Of a stretch of 64,000 nucleotides of DNA, positions 45,150 through 54,307 are shown one piece after another (position 1 is the first letter of the stretch; each line of letters starts with the position of its first letter). The position numbers were made by a program, and so were the translations under genes. Source of the stretch: DATDYQ01 sp035288965 (lineage in GTDB: Archaea; Nanobdellota; Nanobdellia; SCGC-AAA011-G17; JAGVZF01); contig DATDYQ010000104.1 of assembly GCA_035288965.1 (NCBI GenBank), positions 12,465 to 76,464 of the forward strand, given 5' to 3'. The notes beneath the pieces were generated by a model. It saw nothing but the letters and a program-made list of their open reading frames with translations. It was not told where the DNA came from and ran no database searches.

Positions 45150-46154
45150 CTATTGTCCATTCAAAACAATTTCTTTCCCACTAACAGCACTTTTATTAGC
45201 AGCTTCAATTATTCTCACACTTTCTTTTGCATCTTCTCCGATAACATCAGCTCTTCTTCTTTTCTTTAAAACATCAATAACATTATTTACAACCATTTCA
45301 TGATTGCTTGGATTATGTGCTTCAGGAATTTCAGGAACAATTTGCCCTTCAACATCAAACAATTCCATTTTATTCAGATAAGTTCCTCCAATCTTAATAT
45401 GTCCCTTTGTTCCAAAAACAGATATTGATCCTTCAAGATTTTTATTGTAAATATTTGTTGTGTAATTCATAGTTCCCAGAATTCCTTTCTTAAATTTCAT
45501 TATCATTGTTCCAGTATCTTCTGTTTCAATTTCATGATTAAAATTTTCCATTTTTGCATAAACACTTTTCACAGGACCAAACAACCAATACATCAAATCA
45601 ATAAAATGAGAAGCTAAAGTAAATAAAGCTCCGCCATCTAATCCTTTAGTTCCACGCCAAGGTTCACTTGTATAATATTCAACATTTCTGTTCCATAAAA
45701 CTTTAGCATCAACTAAATATATTTTTCCTAATTTTTTCTTATCTAATAATTCTTTTAATTTCATTACCGGAGGATTATATCTATTTTGCTTGACAACAAA
45801 TAAATTAACTCCACTTCTTCTGCAACTTTCCATCATCCTATCACAATCTTTTATTGAAAGTGCCATTGGTTTTTCACATAATACATGTTTAAAATTATTT
45901 GCTGCTTCCATAGTATGTTTAGCATGCAATCCTGATGGAGTGCATATTGTTATAACATCAATATTTCCTTGTTTTAACATTTCATCATAATTAGAAAAAG
46001 CTTTACAATTAAACTTATCAGCCAAAGATCTTGCTCTCTCTTTATTTACATCACTAACTCCAATTAGTTCAGCTTCCGGATTATTAAAAAGAATGTTAGC
46101 GTGTTTTTCACCAACTTTCCCGCATCCAACAATTCCAAATGTCACCTTTTCCAT
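45150..46154 (-). CDS. Gfo/Idh/MocA family sugar oxidoreductase (WbpB-like)
   Basis: 334 residues. FGIVGCGKVGEKHANILFNN is the NAD-binding Rossmann start, ITICTPSGLHAKHTMEAA and VLCEKPMALSIKDCD contain the catalytic-lysine motif EKP, and DGGALFTLASHFIDLMYWLFG is the substrate helix. It probably oxidises a UDP-sugar at C3, the step before the aminotransferase in WbpB/E/D-like pathways. ATG 46154 has a GGTGAC Shine-Dalgarno; ATG 46166 is an alternative. It leads a unit with the deacetylase. Confidence 0.88.
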   Translation of the reverse strand: MEKVTFGIVGCGKVGEKHANILFNNPEAELIGVSDVNKERARSLADKFNCKAFSNYDEMLKQGNIDVITICTPSGLHAKHTMEAANNFKHVLCEKPMALSIKDCDRMMESCRRSGVNLFVVKQNRYNPPVMKLKELLDKKKLGKIYLVDAKVLWNRNVEYYTSEPWRGTKGLDGGALFTLASHFIDLMYWLFGPVKSVYAKMENFNHEIETEDTGTMIMKFKKGILGTMNYTTNIYNKNLEGSISVFGTKGHIKIGGTYLNKMELFDVEGQIVPEIPEAHNPSNHEMVVNNVIDVLKKRRRADVIGEDAKESVRIIEAANKSAVSGKEIVLNGQ

Positions 46155-46316
46155 AATTGTCACCATTAATATTATTAAAATTAAAATGTTAGTAAAGTTT
46201 TAAAATACTTTCTAATATATAAATAATGCTCTAAATAATAGAAAAGTTTAAATACCAGTTGGAATTATACTGCTCTAATACTATTAATCATAAAAAACAG
46301 AAAAAGGGGTAGATTA

Positions 46317-48218
46317 ATGAATCAAAACAAAAAAAGAAGGATTTTTTTCTCACTAACAATATTTATTGTTTTTTTAGCAGCTTTATTCTTAGTACAAAAA
46401 TTTAGTTTAGCAACAGTTACAATGGGAGCATTCCCAACATACAGTAATATTTCAACAAATAATACTAATTACAGAGGTACTGGTGGGGTAATGTACAACT
46501 TATCAAAAAACGGTGAACAACCACTATTTAACATAACTATAATGAATAATGGTCCTGATCCAGTATATCAAATTTATATTAGGGTTCCTACAGACTATCT
46601 TATCACTCCCGGTACAAACATTACTTTTTATAATACCAACCTGGCTATAGCTGGTGCAAGACTAAATGATAGTAATGTATCCATATCAAGTAATGCAACC
46701 GATATTAATATTTCATTTGTTAAAAGTCTACCAAATGCAATGAACTTAACTTCTGGAAGTAATCTTACATTTAACACAGTTATCAATGTAACTCAAATAA
46801 CAGCAACAGAAAATGCATATATTTGGCAGGTAATTTTAATAGATAATGCATCTACCACTACTGATAGAACTATGAGAACTTTAATTGATGGATTAGCACC
46901 AAGAGTTTCAAATGTTAATGCAACTGATGGTACTTATACAAAAAATTCAGGAGATTTGAATAATCGATCTCATCTTAAAGGACATGGTGGTTATGCTAAT
47001 ATTTCTATAACTGCCACAATAGCAGATATGAACTTAAATCCAATAAGAAACTCCAGTGTTAGACTTGTAATGGCAATCAATCATTCAGGAGCTGGGTCAC
47101 TTCCAATAATAAGTAACGGAAATGGTTATCAAGGAACATTCTTTAAAGTATATAATATGAGTACTGTTTCAACACACTCACCTTATATCTATAATGTTAC
47201 TATACCAACTGGACTATTAAACGGAACAAATCACACAAGCTTCTTTATAGTTGTGAATGACAGCTTAGGATATCAAACAAATGAAACAAATGGTGGAATT
47301 TACTATAATTTCACTATTGATGACGATAATCCAAACACCCCAACAGTAACGCCAACACCTTCATCAACAACTACAAATAATGCAGTTTCAGTTGCATGCA
47401 GTGGTGGTGGAGATCCAACATCTAATACAGTTACATATTCAATATCAGTAACTAAACCTAGTGGAGGAGTTTTAATATCAGCAATAAACCCATATCAATT
47501 CACAGATACTTCAGCAACAGGAACATATACAATTACATGTACAGCAGCAGACTCAACAGGACACTCAACAACCTCAAGCTCAGGTTCATTCACCGTTACT
47601 TATGATGGTGGTGGAGGCGGCGGTGGAGGGGGCGGAGGTTCTGGAGGAAGTTCAGGTTCAAGAGGAACAGTTCCATCACTAGCAGAATCAAGCACTGCTC
47701 AATTAACATTAAACACAGGTGAAGCTAAGATACTTGAACTAGGAAATAGTTTAGTACAAAGTGTAACATTAGCAGCAGGACAAAAAATAGCTACCTCAAT
47801 TAAAGTAGAAGGTATACCTGCACCATCTGTAGCTGGTTACAAGATAATTCAGGCATTCAAACTAGAAACATCAATAACAAGGTCGATGTTAAGTAGCAAC
47901 CCTACAATTACATTTACCTGTCCAGAAAATGGTAAAAAGATATCTCTCTTAAGAGAAGAAAGTACAGGAAAGTGGAATAGTTATCCTGCTACAAGACTTG
48001 GATCTGGTAAATGTCAAGCTACAGTTCCAGGATTCTCAAACTTTGCAGTAGCAGAAGAAGCAACACCAGTAACTCAACCTACTAAAGCTCCAACAACACA
48101 ACCTGCACCTGTACAAAAAGCGCCAGCAGCAACAACAGCAATAATTATAGTGATTATTATAATAGTCATTATAATCTTATTAATTGTAGCAATGACAAAG
48201 AAAAAAGGAAAGAAATAA
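46317..48218 (+). CDS. surface protein with PGF-pre-PGF domain and C-terminal anchor
   Basis: 633 residues: an N-terminal signal/anchor helix (FFSLTIFIVFLAALFLVQKF), an N-glycosylation sequon-rich stretch to about residue 425, a glycine/serine linker starting near residue 430 (ten glycines in a row), a PGF-pre-PGF domain (about 450-590; LTLNTGEAKILELG and VPGFSNFAVAEE), a proline/threonine/alanine spacer, and a C-terminal membrane helix with a KKKGKK tail. It is exported and probably glycosylated. GGGGT six bases before ATG and a TTTAAATA promoter at about 46248 support the start. Confidence 0.8.
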   Translation: MNQNKKRRIFFSLTIFIVFLAALFLVQKFSLATVTMGAFPTYSNISTNNTNYRGTGGVMYNLSKNGEQPLFNITIMNNGPDPVYQIYIRVPTDYLITPGTNITFYNTNLAIAGARLNDSNVSISSNATDINISFVKSLPNAMNLTSGSNLTFNTVINVTQITATENAYIWQVILIDNASTTTDRTMRTLIDGLAPRVSNVNATDGTYTKNSGDLNNRSHLKGHGGYANISITATIADMNLNPIRNSSVRLVMAINHSGAGSLPIISNGNGYQGTFFKVYNMSTVSTHSPYIYNVTIPTGLLNGTNHTSFFIVVNDSLGYQTNETNGGIYYNFTIDDDNPNTPTVTPTPSSTTTNNAVSVACSGGGDPTSNTVTYSISVTKPSGGVLISAINPYQFTDTSATGTYTITCTAADSTGHSTTSSSGSFTVTYDGGGGGGGGGGGSGGSSGSRGTVPSLAESSTAQLTLNTGEAKILELGNSLVQSVTLAAGQKIATSIKVEGIPAPSVAGYKIIQAFKLETSITRSMLSSNPTITFTCPENGKKISLLREESTGKWNSYPATRLGSGKCQATVPGFSNFAVAEEATPVTQPTKAPTTQPAPVQKAPAATTAIIIVIIIIVIIILLIVAMTKKKGKK

Positions 48219-48245
48219 ATACTTTTTCTTTATCTCTTTTTTTAT

Positions 48246-48794
48246 ATGAAAACAATAATCACAATATTAATCTTATTATTAATATCTATAAACATCGTTT
48301 CTGCAAATAAAGTTATCGAACTTAATGATATCTCTAATGGAACATTAAATAATCTTTATGTTAAACAAAGTGATGCTATCTTATTTACTCTTTTTGATCA
48401 TGAACATGCAATTGTAATAAAGAAAATACAATACAAAGGTGTAGATATAGCAATTTTTCCATATAGAAATAATACGGTTTACACAACATTAAAAGAAAAT
48501 GCTCGAACTTATATAGATCTAAACAAGGATGAAGTAGATGATATATCTATTAGACTAATAAATTACAAAAATGGAACTGATGGTAATGCAATGATAAGAT
48601 TTGCTGTTCTTAAGAATACAGAAAAAGAAAATACTGAAGATAACTCTTCATCAAGTGTTACTGGAAATGTTGTGAATAATGATATCAAAAAACCTAATAA
48701 CAATCTTTTATTTATCTTTATACCAATGGTTATAATATTACTAGCATCATTAATATTCTTATTAAGAAAGAAAAATTTAAATACTAAGGAATAA
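48246..48794 (+). CDS. anchored surface protein, 182 residues
   Basis: A signal peptide (IITILILLLISINIVSA), a compact extracellular domain with beta-strand character (KVIELNDISNGTLNNLYV), a serine-rich linker with VTGNVV, and a C-terminal helix (LLFIFIPMVIILLASLIFLL) ending in lysines. The TGNV element before the anchor is common in exported DPANN proteins. No function assigned. It lies 27 bases after the PGF-pre-PGF gene and 16 bases before the next surface gene, so the three are probably co-transcribed. Confidence 0.7.
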   Translation: MKTIITILILLLISINIVSANKVIELNDISNGTLNNLYVKQSDAILFTLFDHEHAIVIKKIQYKGVDIAIFPYRNNTVYTTLKENARTYIDLNKDEVDDISIRLINYKNGTDGNAMIRFAVLKNTEKENTEDNSSSSVTGNVVNNDIKKPNNNLLFIFIPMVIILLASLIFLLRKKNLNTKE

Positions 48795-48810
48795 TTCAAT
48801 TCTTAGGTGA

Positions 48811-51375
48811 ATGATGAATAAAAAGAGGATATTACTAAATATAGTGTTGTTGTCTATTTTATTTCTAGCAATTAAAGAAGTATCTGCGGTACAACTCAAT
48901 ATAACTTTTATTAATGGAACAACATATCCAAGTTTTCAAATAGGAAATTTCTCAAGAAATTACACAATAACAATAAATGTTTCCAATGTAGGAATAAGTA
49001 ACGCTACTCAACCATTAAATGTAACTTTATTCATGCCTCGTGGTATTCAAAACAGTACGGCTGCTGATTGCGGTTTAGACTTCAGGATTATAAATGATAC
49101 CACTTCTTCATGTACCCTTAATATAACAAGAATGGGAGCAGGAGTTATGGACGTTGTTCCATCAAACGCAACAATAATTGCTATAAATGTTACAACCTCT
49201 GTTTCAGCATTTACAAATTATACATCAATGATATTCACAGCTAAAGCTTATTGTGGAAATTGTACTGGAACAGCTAATGTAACACAAACAGTAAGCTTAT
49301 CTGGGAATCCTTATTATAAAAATCCTCGTCCATATGTACGTGATTATTCTTCATTCGAAAACGCAACGTTCATCTTTGATTCATGGAGTCAAATTCGTCC
49401 TTACTATGAAGTTTGGGCTCCAATGATGACATTTAACACAACATCAAATAAGACTCAACTTGCAAACTTATCATTTGCTGATATAATCTATGCAGATCTT
49501 CCATTTATACAGGGTCCAAACTACATGGAAATGTGGGGTTATAGATTAAATTTCACAATTAATTTTAATAACACTGGTGGTTTAGGAAATACAACATTTA
49601 GAGTTTATACTCCTATTGTTGATCCAACCTATCAAATACTTTTCCCATTGCTGTCAATGAATGTTTCAGCTCCAGGATTACAGGCAACCCGTTCATTTAT
49701 AATGGCAGTTCCAAGCGCTTCTTCATTTTCAGTTTGGTATAATGGAACAGAATATACATCTCAATCATTAAATGCAAATTTCTCTATTAATGTTGCTTAC
49801 AATACAGGATATGGACAAGGTGCTGACTCAAACCCAGAAAAATATTTATTATTAAATGTATCCTCCCCATCAACTCGTGGAAATGTAAGTCTTTCAGTTA
49901 TGTTCACATTATTCTCTAATGAAACAGCTGCAAGAACAGTCTCTCCATTATATGTTCAAAGTCAGGTAGGTTCAGGATTTATGGGTGGCGATGCCCCTCC
50001 TGTAATTGGTGGAAATGTAAGTCTTAATTATTCATTATACGCAGTAAACCTACTTCCAAATTATACTTTAGATGATCTAAGGTTAAAATTCTTATCTCCC
50101 ACTTCAGTTACAATAGTTAATACAAGTGCTACCTATAATCTAACAGATAACTTAAACGTTTCATGGCGCAACAGTAAAATAACTACCCGTTCATCTTGGG
50201 AGAGCATAATGAATATAATTACTAGTAATATATCATTTAGTCTTGTAGATAATCTTGCTGGCTCTCCGAATATTGGAAGAAATATAACTCTAAATTTCAC
50301 ATATTTCGAAATTAATCTAACAAACAATACATTTAATAATTGGCTTCCAAATTCATCTTTATCAAATATAACTGTAAACATGTCTGGAATACTTAGATTC
50401 CCAACTTTAAATAAAACAGTATCAATCCCATGTACTTCAGGTGCCCACAATCTATATAATCTTTCAGTTTCTATAAGTCAACAAGGTGCATTAAATTTAA
50501 CAGATGATATAGGATCTTGCTTTAATGCAACAGTTACAGATGTTATACTTAGAATAGATAATACAGTAATGACAAATGCAAGTAATTTTACTGTAGGCAG
50601 TTTGGTTGTGAATAGTATCGGTCAAGGAACTCATACTGTTTCGGTTTCATGGAAATCTCCAGCAGCAGCATCCTCTTCAACATCATCTACTTCATCAGCA
50701 ACATCATCAGGCGGAACAACATCCTCTGCAGCTGCTCCAACCGAAAAAGAACATACAATTGTAATTACTGAATTTAAACCAAATGTTCCAGTAACAATAG
50801 CACAAGATTATCCTGAACTTCCATTAAAAGAATTAGTAATAACAACAAATGATAAGGCATCAAGTGTTAAAATAACAACTAAAAATCTTGAAGCTCTTCC
50901 AAAAGATACATCTGCTCCAGAAGGAGTCTTTATTAATTCATATTTCAGTGTAGAAAAATCCAATTTAGATAATGCAAAAATTAAGTCCGTTGATCTTAAA
51001 TTCCAAGTTACAAAAGCTTGGTTAACAGAAAATATCGTCGATAAAAACGATATTATATTACAACACTTTACTGAAGGTTCATGGAAGAAATTATCTACAA
51101 AACTTATTAGCGAAACAGCAGATTATGGGTTGTATGAAGCTACAACAGATGGTCTATCAACATTTGCTATAACTAGTAATAAAGCAGCTCCATCAGTTCC
51201 AGAAACAACTGGAGAAGTAACTAAAGATACAGAAAAAACGCAACCTCCAGCAACAATTAAAAAATCTCCAAGTTCTTCTACAATTATAATAATAACTCTT
51301 CTAGCAATAATTGCAATAATGTTAATTGTTTATTTTATCCGAGTAGGTAAAAAACAACATAAAAATTATTTATAA
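48811..51375 (+). CDS. large surface glycoprotein with PGF-pre-PGF domain
   Basis: 854 residues. A signal peptide (ILLNIVLLSILFLAIKEVSA) is followed by about 600 residues dense in N-x-S/T sequons and beta-strand patterns, a serine/threonine linker (about 615-645), a clear PGF-pre-PGF domain (ITEFKPNVPVTIA, VDLKFQVTKAWLTENIVDK, WKKLSTKL), a second short linker, and a C-terminal helix (TIIIITLLAIIAIMLIVYF) with a basic tail. It is a natural acceptor for the glycans made by the neighbouring island. AGGTGA directly precedes the two adjacent ATGs at 48811 and 48814; the second has better spacing. Confidence 0.85.
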   Translation: MMNKKRILLNIVLLSILFLAIKEVSAVQLNITFINGTTYPSFQIGNFSRNYTITINVSNVGISNATQPLNVTLFMPRGIQNSTAADCGLDFRIINDTTSSCTLNITRMGAGVMDVVPSNATIIAINVTTSVSAFTNYTSMIFTAKAYCGNCTGTANVTQTVSLSGNPYYKNPRPYVRDYSSFENATFIFDSWSQIRPYYEVWAPMMTFNTTSNKTQLANLSFADIIYADLPFIQGPNYMEMWGYRLNFTINFNNTGGLGNTTFRVYTPIVDPTYQILFPLLSMNVSAPGLQATRSFIMAVPSASSFSVWYNGTEYTSQSLNANFSINVAYNTGYGQGADSNPEKYLLLNVSSPSTRGNVSLSVMFTLFSNETAARTVSPLYVQSQVGSGFMGGDAPPVIGGNVSLNYSLYAVNLLPNYTLDDLRLKFLSPTSVTIVNTSATYNLTDNLNVSWRNSKITTRSSWESIMNIITSNISFSLVDNLAGSPNIGRNITLNFTYFEINLTNNTFNNWLPNSSLSNITVNMSGILRFPTLNKTVSIPCTSGAHNLYNLSVSISQQGALNLTDDIGSCFNATVTDVILRIDNTVMTNASNFTVGSLVVNSIGQGTHTVSVSWKSPAAASSSTSSTSSATSSGGTTSSAAAPTEKEHTIVITEFKPNVPVTIAQDYPELPLKELVITTNDKASSVKITTKNLEALPKDTSAPEGVFINSYFSVEKSNLDNAKIKSVDLKFQVTKAWLTENIVDKNDIILQHFTEGSWKKLSTKLISETADYGLYEATTDGLSTFAITSNKAAPSVPETTGEVTKDTEKTQPPATIKKSPSSSTIIIITLLAIIAIMLIVYFIRVGKKQHKNYL

Positions 51376-51380
51376 AAAAA

Positions 51381-51477
51381 CGCCGCAGCCAGGATTTGAA
51401 CCTGGACATCCTTTCGGAAACCAGCTATCTTTCTCAAGACTCAAGGCTGGCGCCATACCAGATTAGGCGACTGCGGC
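51381..51477 (-). tRNA. tRNA-Ser(UGA) with a 13-nt intron
   Basis: A complete class II tRNA on the minus strand: acceptor stem GCCGCAG/CTGCGGC with G73, a D-arm (GCCT...TGGC), anticodon stem CCAGC/GCTGG, a long variable arm (TTTCCGAAAGGAT) and a T-arm CCAGG-TTCAAAT-CCTGG. The anticodon loop is too long unless a 13-nt intron (51427-51439) after position 37 is removed, giving loop CTTGAGA with anticodon TGA. G73 and the long variable arm favour serine over leucine. The intron itself can form a TCTT/AAGA hairpin. CCA is not encoded; seven Ts follow directly and may be the terminator. Confidence 0.85.
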
Positions 51478-51514
51478 ACAAAAAATTAACGAATTTAACC
51501 TTTTTTAAATCTTT

Positions 51515-52153
51515 TTAAAACACAGTCAACAAGTGCATTACTAATTTATCTGTAACTCTAAATAAATCTTTCCCGTCTTTTCCCTCTACAATAACACAAT
51601 TTCCGTCAACTGTTATCTTGCTTTCATCTCCTAAAGTTAAAAGAATCACAGATTCTTCATTATTTGCATCTTTACATGTTTTCACAGGCAGCTCAAGTTC
51701 CTTTCCCCTATCTGTTTCCCTTGTTAATGCACTTATAGTATCAATTTTAAATACCCCATAATACGCCATTCCCGTTACTCTATTAGTTTCAACTATTGCC
51801 AAGACGCTCTCACTATCAGTTAACTTTGGTAAATCAGGATCCTGAGTGATATAGATTTTTTCCTTTGCTTTATTTTCATTATATAAAATTACCTCTCTTG
51901 CTTTTTCATCCAATTTAATATCCTCTAGTTCTTTCGGGCTATGTCTGAATGGTATTAAGAATTTATTATTTCCAGAATAAGCTTCTAAAACATAATTTAA
52001 TTCATTATCTGTTTTAACAACGTTAAATCTAAATTTTTCTCCTTGATCATTCTCCCAAGTAATCACACTCTTCTTATAATTAAAATAAAATATACTAGAA
52101 AAAAAAACTATACTAAAAATTAACAACAATATCAAAAATGTTTTCGTTTTCAT
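51515..52153 (-). CDS. membrane-anchored extracellular protein, unknown
   Basis: 212 residues: an N-terminal signal anchor (TFLILLLIFSIVFFSSIFYF) and an extracellular alpha/beta domain (ITWENDQGEKFRFNVVKTDN; YITQDPDLPKLTDSESVLAI; later paired cysteines at CKDANNE and GNCVIVEG). It shares the layout of the upstream gene (anchor, beta-rich domain and a late VDGNC/SKEGNC-type cysteine strand), suggesting the two are distant paralogues. The start overlaps the upstream stop (ATGA). Confidence 0.65.
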   Translation of the reverse strand: MKTKTFLILLLIFSIVFFSSIFYFNYKKSVITWENDQGEKFRFNVVKTDNELNYVLEAYSGNNKFLIPFRHSPKELEDIKLDEKAREVILYNENKAKEKIYITQDPDLPKLTDSESVLAIVETNRVTGMAYYGVFKIDTISALTRETDRGKELELPVKTCKDANNEESVILLTLGDESKITVDGNCVIVEGKDGKDLFRVTDKLVMHLLTVF

Positions 52154-52704
52154 ATTACACCTAATATTTTATAATTTATATAATCTATGTTGTTAGATAT
52201 CTGAAATATGCTTCCTTCAATTTTAAAACAATTTCCTTCTTTACTAATAATATTCTTTTCATCATTAATTTTAAAATAAAATCCATTAACTTTGCTACAA
52301 TCAACTATGGGCAATTCATTATCGCATTCTTTTTCATTCAAACAGGCTCTTAATCCTCCCTTTCCGGTCAATCTTAAAACTAATTCAAGTTTAGCTAGGC
52401 TATCTTCTATATCATTTTTACTAAAATCATATATAATGTAATTATTTCCAGTTAAACTTAAATCATTAACCTCATAACCTTTCAATTGATCTGGTAAATT
52501 ATCGAAAACAAATTGTTGCCCGTTTATGCTCGTTACCCATCTTCCATTTACTAAATCAAATTTATATCCATTAATCTTTTTTGTTGTAGCCAAATTACTA
52601 TTACTGTTTCCCTGTAAGGCAATAAATCCAAGTACGCTAGTTATCATAATTATCACTAAGAATAAAGTGATTAAAATCTTTGCAGTTTTTTTGTTATCTC
52701 TCAT
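52150..52704 (-). CDS. membrane-anchored extracellular protein, unknown
   Basis: 184 residues with a signal anchor (ILITLFLVIIMITSVLGFIA) and a beta-rich outer domain (YKFDLVNGRWVTSINGQQFV) containing four cysteines, among them CLNEKEC and a late SKEGNC strand. No family recognised. ATG 52704 is used; a TTG at 52710 is the only upstream option. A TATATAA-type promoter lies about 28 nt upstream. It forms a two-gene unit with the next gene, read toward the tRNA. Confidence 0.65.
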   Translation of the reverse strand: MRDNKKTAKILITLFLVIIMITSVLGFIALQGNSNSNLATTKKINGYKFDLVNGRWVTSINGQQFVFDNLPDQLKGYEVNDLSLTGNNYIIYDFSKNDIEDSLAKLELVLRLTGKGGLRACLNEKECDNELPIVDCSKVNGFYFKINDEKNIISKEGNCFKIEGSIFQISNNIDYINYKILGVI

Positions 52705-52802
52705 AATCAATAGGAAAAATTAAACGATTATATAACTTTCTATTCATTAAAAATTTATAAAATGGAACATATATTATATAATAGTATTAATCAAAAGATA
52801 GC

Positions 52803-52810
52803 TTTATAAA
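52803..52810 (+). promoter_or_regulatory. TATA box of the DDAL-motif protein gene
   Basis: TTTATAAA, preceded by AGC, begins 30 nt before ATG 52833. Confidence 0.5.
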
Positions 52811-52832
52811 TTTTGTTATTTTTAATAAGATA

Positions 52833-53396
52833 ATGGGAACATTAGATGATGCATTGTCAAGTCTACCTGATAGTAATATAACTTCTGGACAGGTTGTATA
52901 TCCTGAATTTAATGAAGATATTGAAGCAATATATGATGATATTAAAAGGGAGTATGAATATGATGCTGCTGTATTCCCAAAGGTTTCAAAACGTTTCCTA
53001 TTCTGGAATATAAAACGTGTTACAAGGGACAAAAAAGCTCTTGTTGCTTCAACTACGATGCAAAGAGTTAAAGTTACTGACAATGTTATTAATCTTTTAG
53101 AAAAAACTTTAGAAAGGAAAATTGATTTTGGCACGATAAAAAGACCTGATTTAGAAAAATTTCTTGCATTTGAAGATTTAGATTTAACATATGATAATCT
53201 TGATTTAGAATTGATAGACGAAAAATTAAAAAAAATTGGTTCGATCTTTTATATCTTCCCACATATTCAACCTGGATATGGTGGAGGTTATTTGGTTAAT
53301 GGTGGCATTCATCTTAAAATATTGGGTTCTGCAATAAAAAACGGAGCTCAATATAATTATCTTAAATCAGAATTATCCAAAACATTAAAAATTTAA
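52833..53396 (+). CDS. hypothetical protein with DDAL..LP.S N-terminal motif
   Basis: 187 residues, unrecognised body. The first 25 residues (GTLDDALSSLPDSN, then QVVYPE) resemble those of the protein at 19535-20017. A basic helical segment (residues 45-80) precedes an acidic region (DLEKFLAFEDLDLTYDNLDL) and a glycine-rich strand (HIQPGYGGGYLVNGGIHL). No signal or membrane helix. It is leaderless, and its stop is one base before the nucleotidyltransferase gene. Confidence 0.65.
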   Translation: MGTLDDALSSLPDSNITSGQVVYPEFNEDIEAIYDDIKREYEYDAAVFPKVSKRFLFWNIKRVTRDKKALVASTTMQRVKVTDNVINLLEKTLERKIDFGTIKRPDLEKFLAFEDLDLTYDNLDLELIDEKLKKIGSIFYIFPHIQPGYGGGYLVNGGIHLKILGSAIKNGAQYNYLKSELSKTLKI

Positions 53397-53397
53397 T

Positions 53398-54087
53398 ATG
53401 GAAGATTTTTTAAAAAATTGCATAGATAATCTGCTAAAGGATTATTCTTCCATTGAAGCACTATATCTCTATGGTTCTTATATTAATGGTTATTATAAAA
53501 AAGACTCTGATATTGATTTAGTCGCTTTAACAAAGATTCATGCAAAAAATGATCCAATAAACTTTCCACCAAATATCAGTGTGCATATGGTAAATCCATC
53601 AGTAGTAGAATTTTTTGAATCTGGGATACCATACACTCATTTGAGAATGATTCCTGTTTACAACAAAGAGAAATGTGAAGAAATATCTGAAAGATTAAAA
53701 TCAGAGTTAGTTAGACGAGAATTAATAAGATTTAAAAGAAAGGGAATTTCTGATTTTTCAACATTAGACCCCATATATAACTACCTTCTTGGTTATGCCA
53801 TTAAAAGACCTTGGCGCATAAAACCTATAAAGAGAATATTCAAATCAGAAGAAACTAAACAAATTTTACATGCGGAATATAAAAATATTATGAATAAACT
53901 AGAAAAAAGGGGAATGATAAAACATTCTGGAGATATTTATACCATAAACAAGAATTTTGTTTTTGATGGGGAATCAGCTACAGAATTAAAAGATTCTTTC
54001 CAATATAAGGTAAAGAACTCAGATTATGGTATTTATTATTTACTTTGTTTACCTTCTATGTTAGAATTTTCGCTAAAACGAATTTGA
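53398..54087 (+). CDS. nucleotidyltransferase domain protein
   Basis: 229 residues. LYLYGSYINGYYKKDSDIDL near residue 20-40 is the GS-x-D-x-D signature of the pol-beta nucleotidyltransferase fold (MNT/KNT-like). The remaining 170 residues are helical with a basic middle (KRPWRIKPIKRIFKSEE) and may hold a wHTH-like segment (EKRGMIKHSGDIYTINKNFV). There is no adjacent HEPN gene, so it is not an obvious toxin-antitoxin partner. It is co-transcribed with the DDAL-motif protein. Confidence 0.75.
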   Translation: MEDFLKNCIDNLLKDYSSIEALYLYGSYINGYYKKDSDIDLVALTKIHAKNDPINFPPNISVHMVNPSVVEFFESGIPYTHLRMIPVYNKEKCEEISERLKSELVRRELIRFKRKGISDFSTLDPIYNYLLGYAIKRPWRIKPIKRIFKSEETKQILHAEYKNIMNKLEKRGMIKHSGDIYTINKNFVFDGESATELKDSFQYKVKNSDYGIYYLLCLPSMLEFSLKRI

Positions 54088-54132
54088 TTATTGATAGATA
54101 GTTTTATAAATCTTTTAATAATTAAAAATAAC

Positions 54133-54279
54133 ATGGCATTGAAATTCAAAACAGATCCCAAACCAGGAAAATGCTGGATAGAGAGTTGCGAAGAAGAAAC
54201 TTATGCCGTACTAGCAGGTAGAAGACTTTGTTCTAAACATACAAAAGAATTTCAAGCAGAAGTTTTCGCAATAAAATAG
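54133..54279 (+). CDS. small protein with a putative zinc-binding site
   Basis: 48 residues. KCWIESCEEE and LCSKHTKEF supply three cysteines and a histidine (C-x4-C and C-x2-H), a plausible treble-clef-like or zinc-ribbon site. Start ATG 54133 lies 30 nt after TTTATAAA (54103-54110). An upstream TTG at 54091 would place the promoter inside the gene and is rejected. Confidence 0.6.
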   Translation: MALKFKTDPKPGKCWIESCEEETYAVLAGRRLCSKHTKEFQAEVFAIK

Positions 54280-54307
54280 ATTTCTAATAAAAATTTAAAA
54301 TTAAATA

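Noticed and set aside
47600..47650. Glycine-rich GGT/GGA tract as a possible repeat element
   Set aside because: It is explained by the polyglycine linker of the surface protein.
54091..54132. TTG start for the small zinc-site protein
   Set aside because: It would read through the TATA box at 54103; ATG 54133 fits the promoter spacing.
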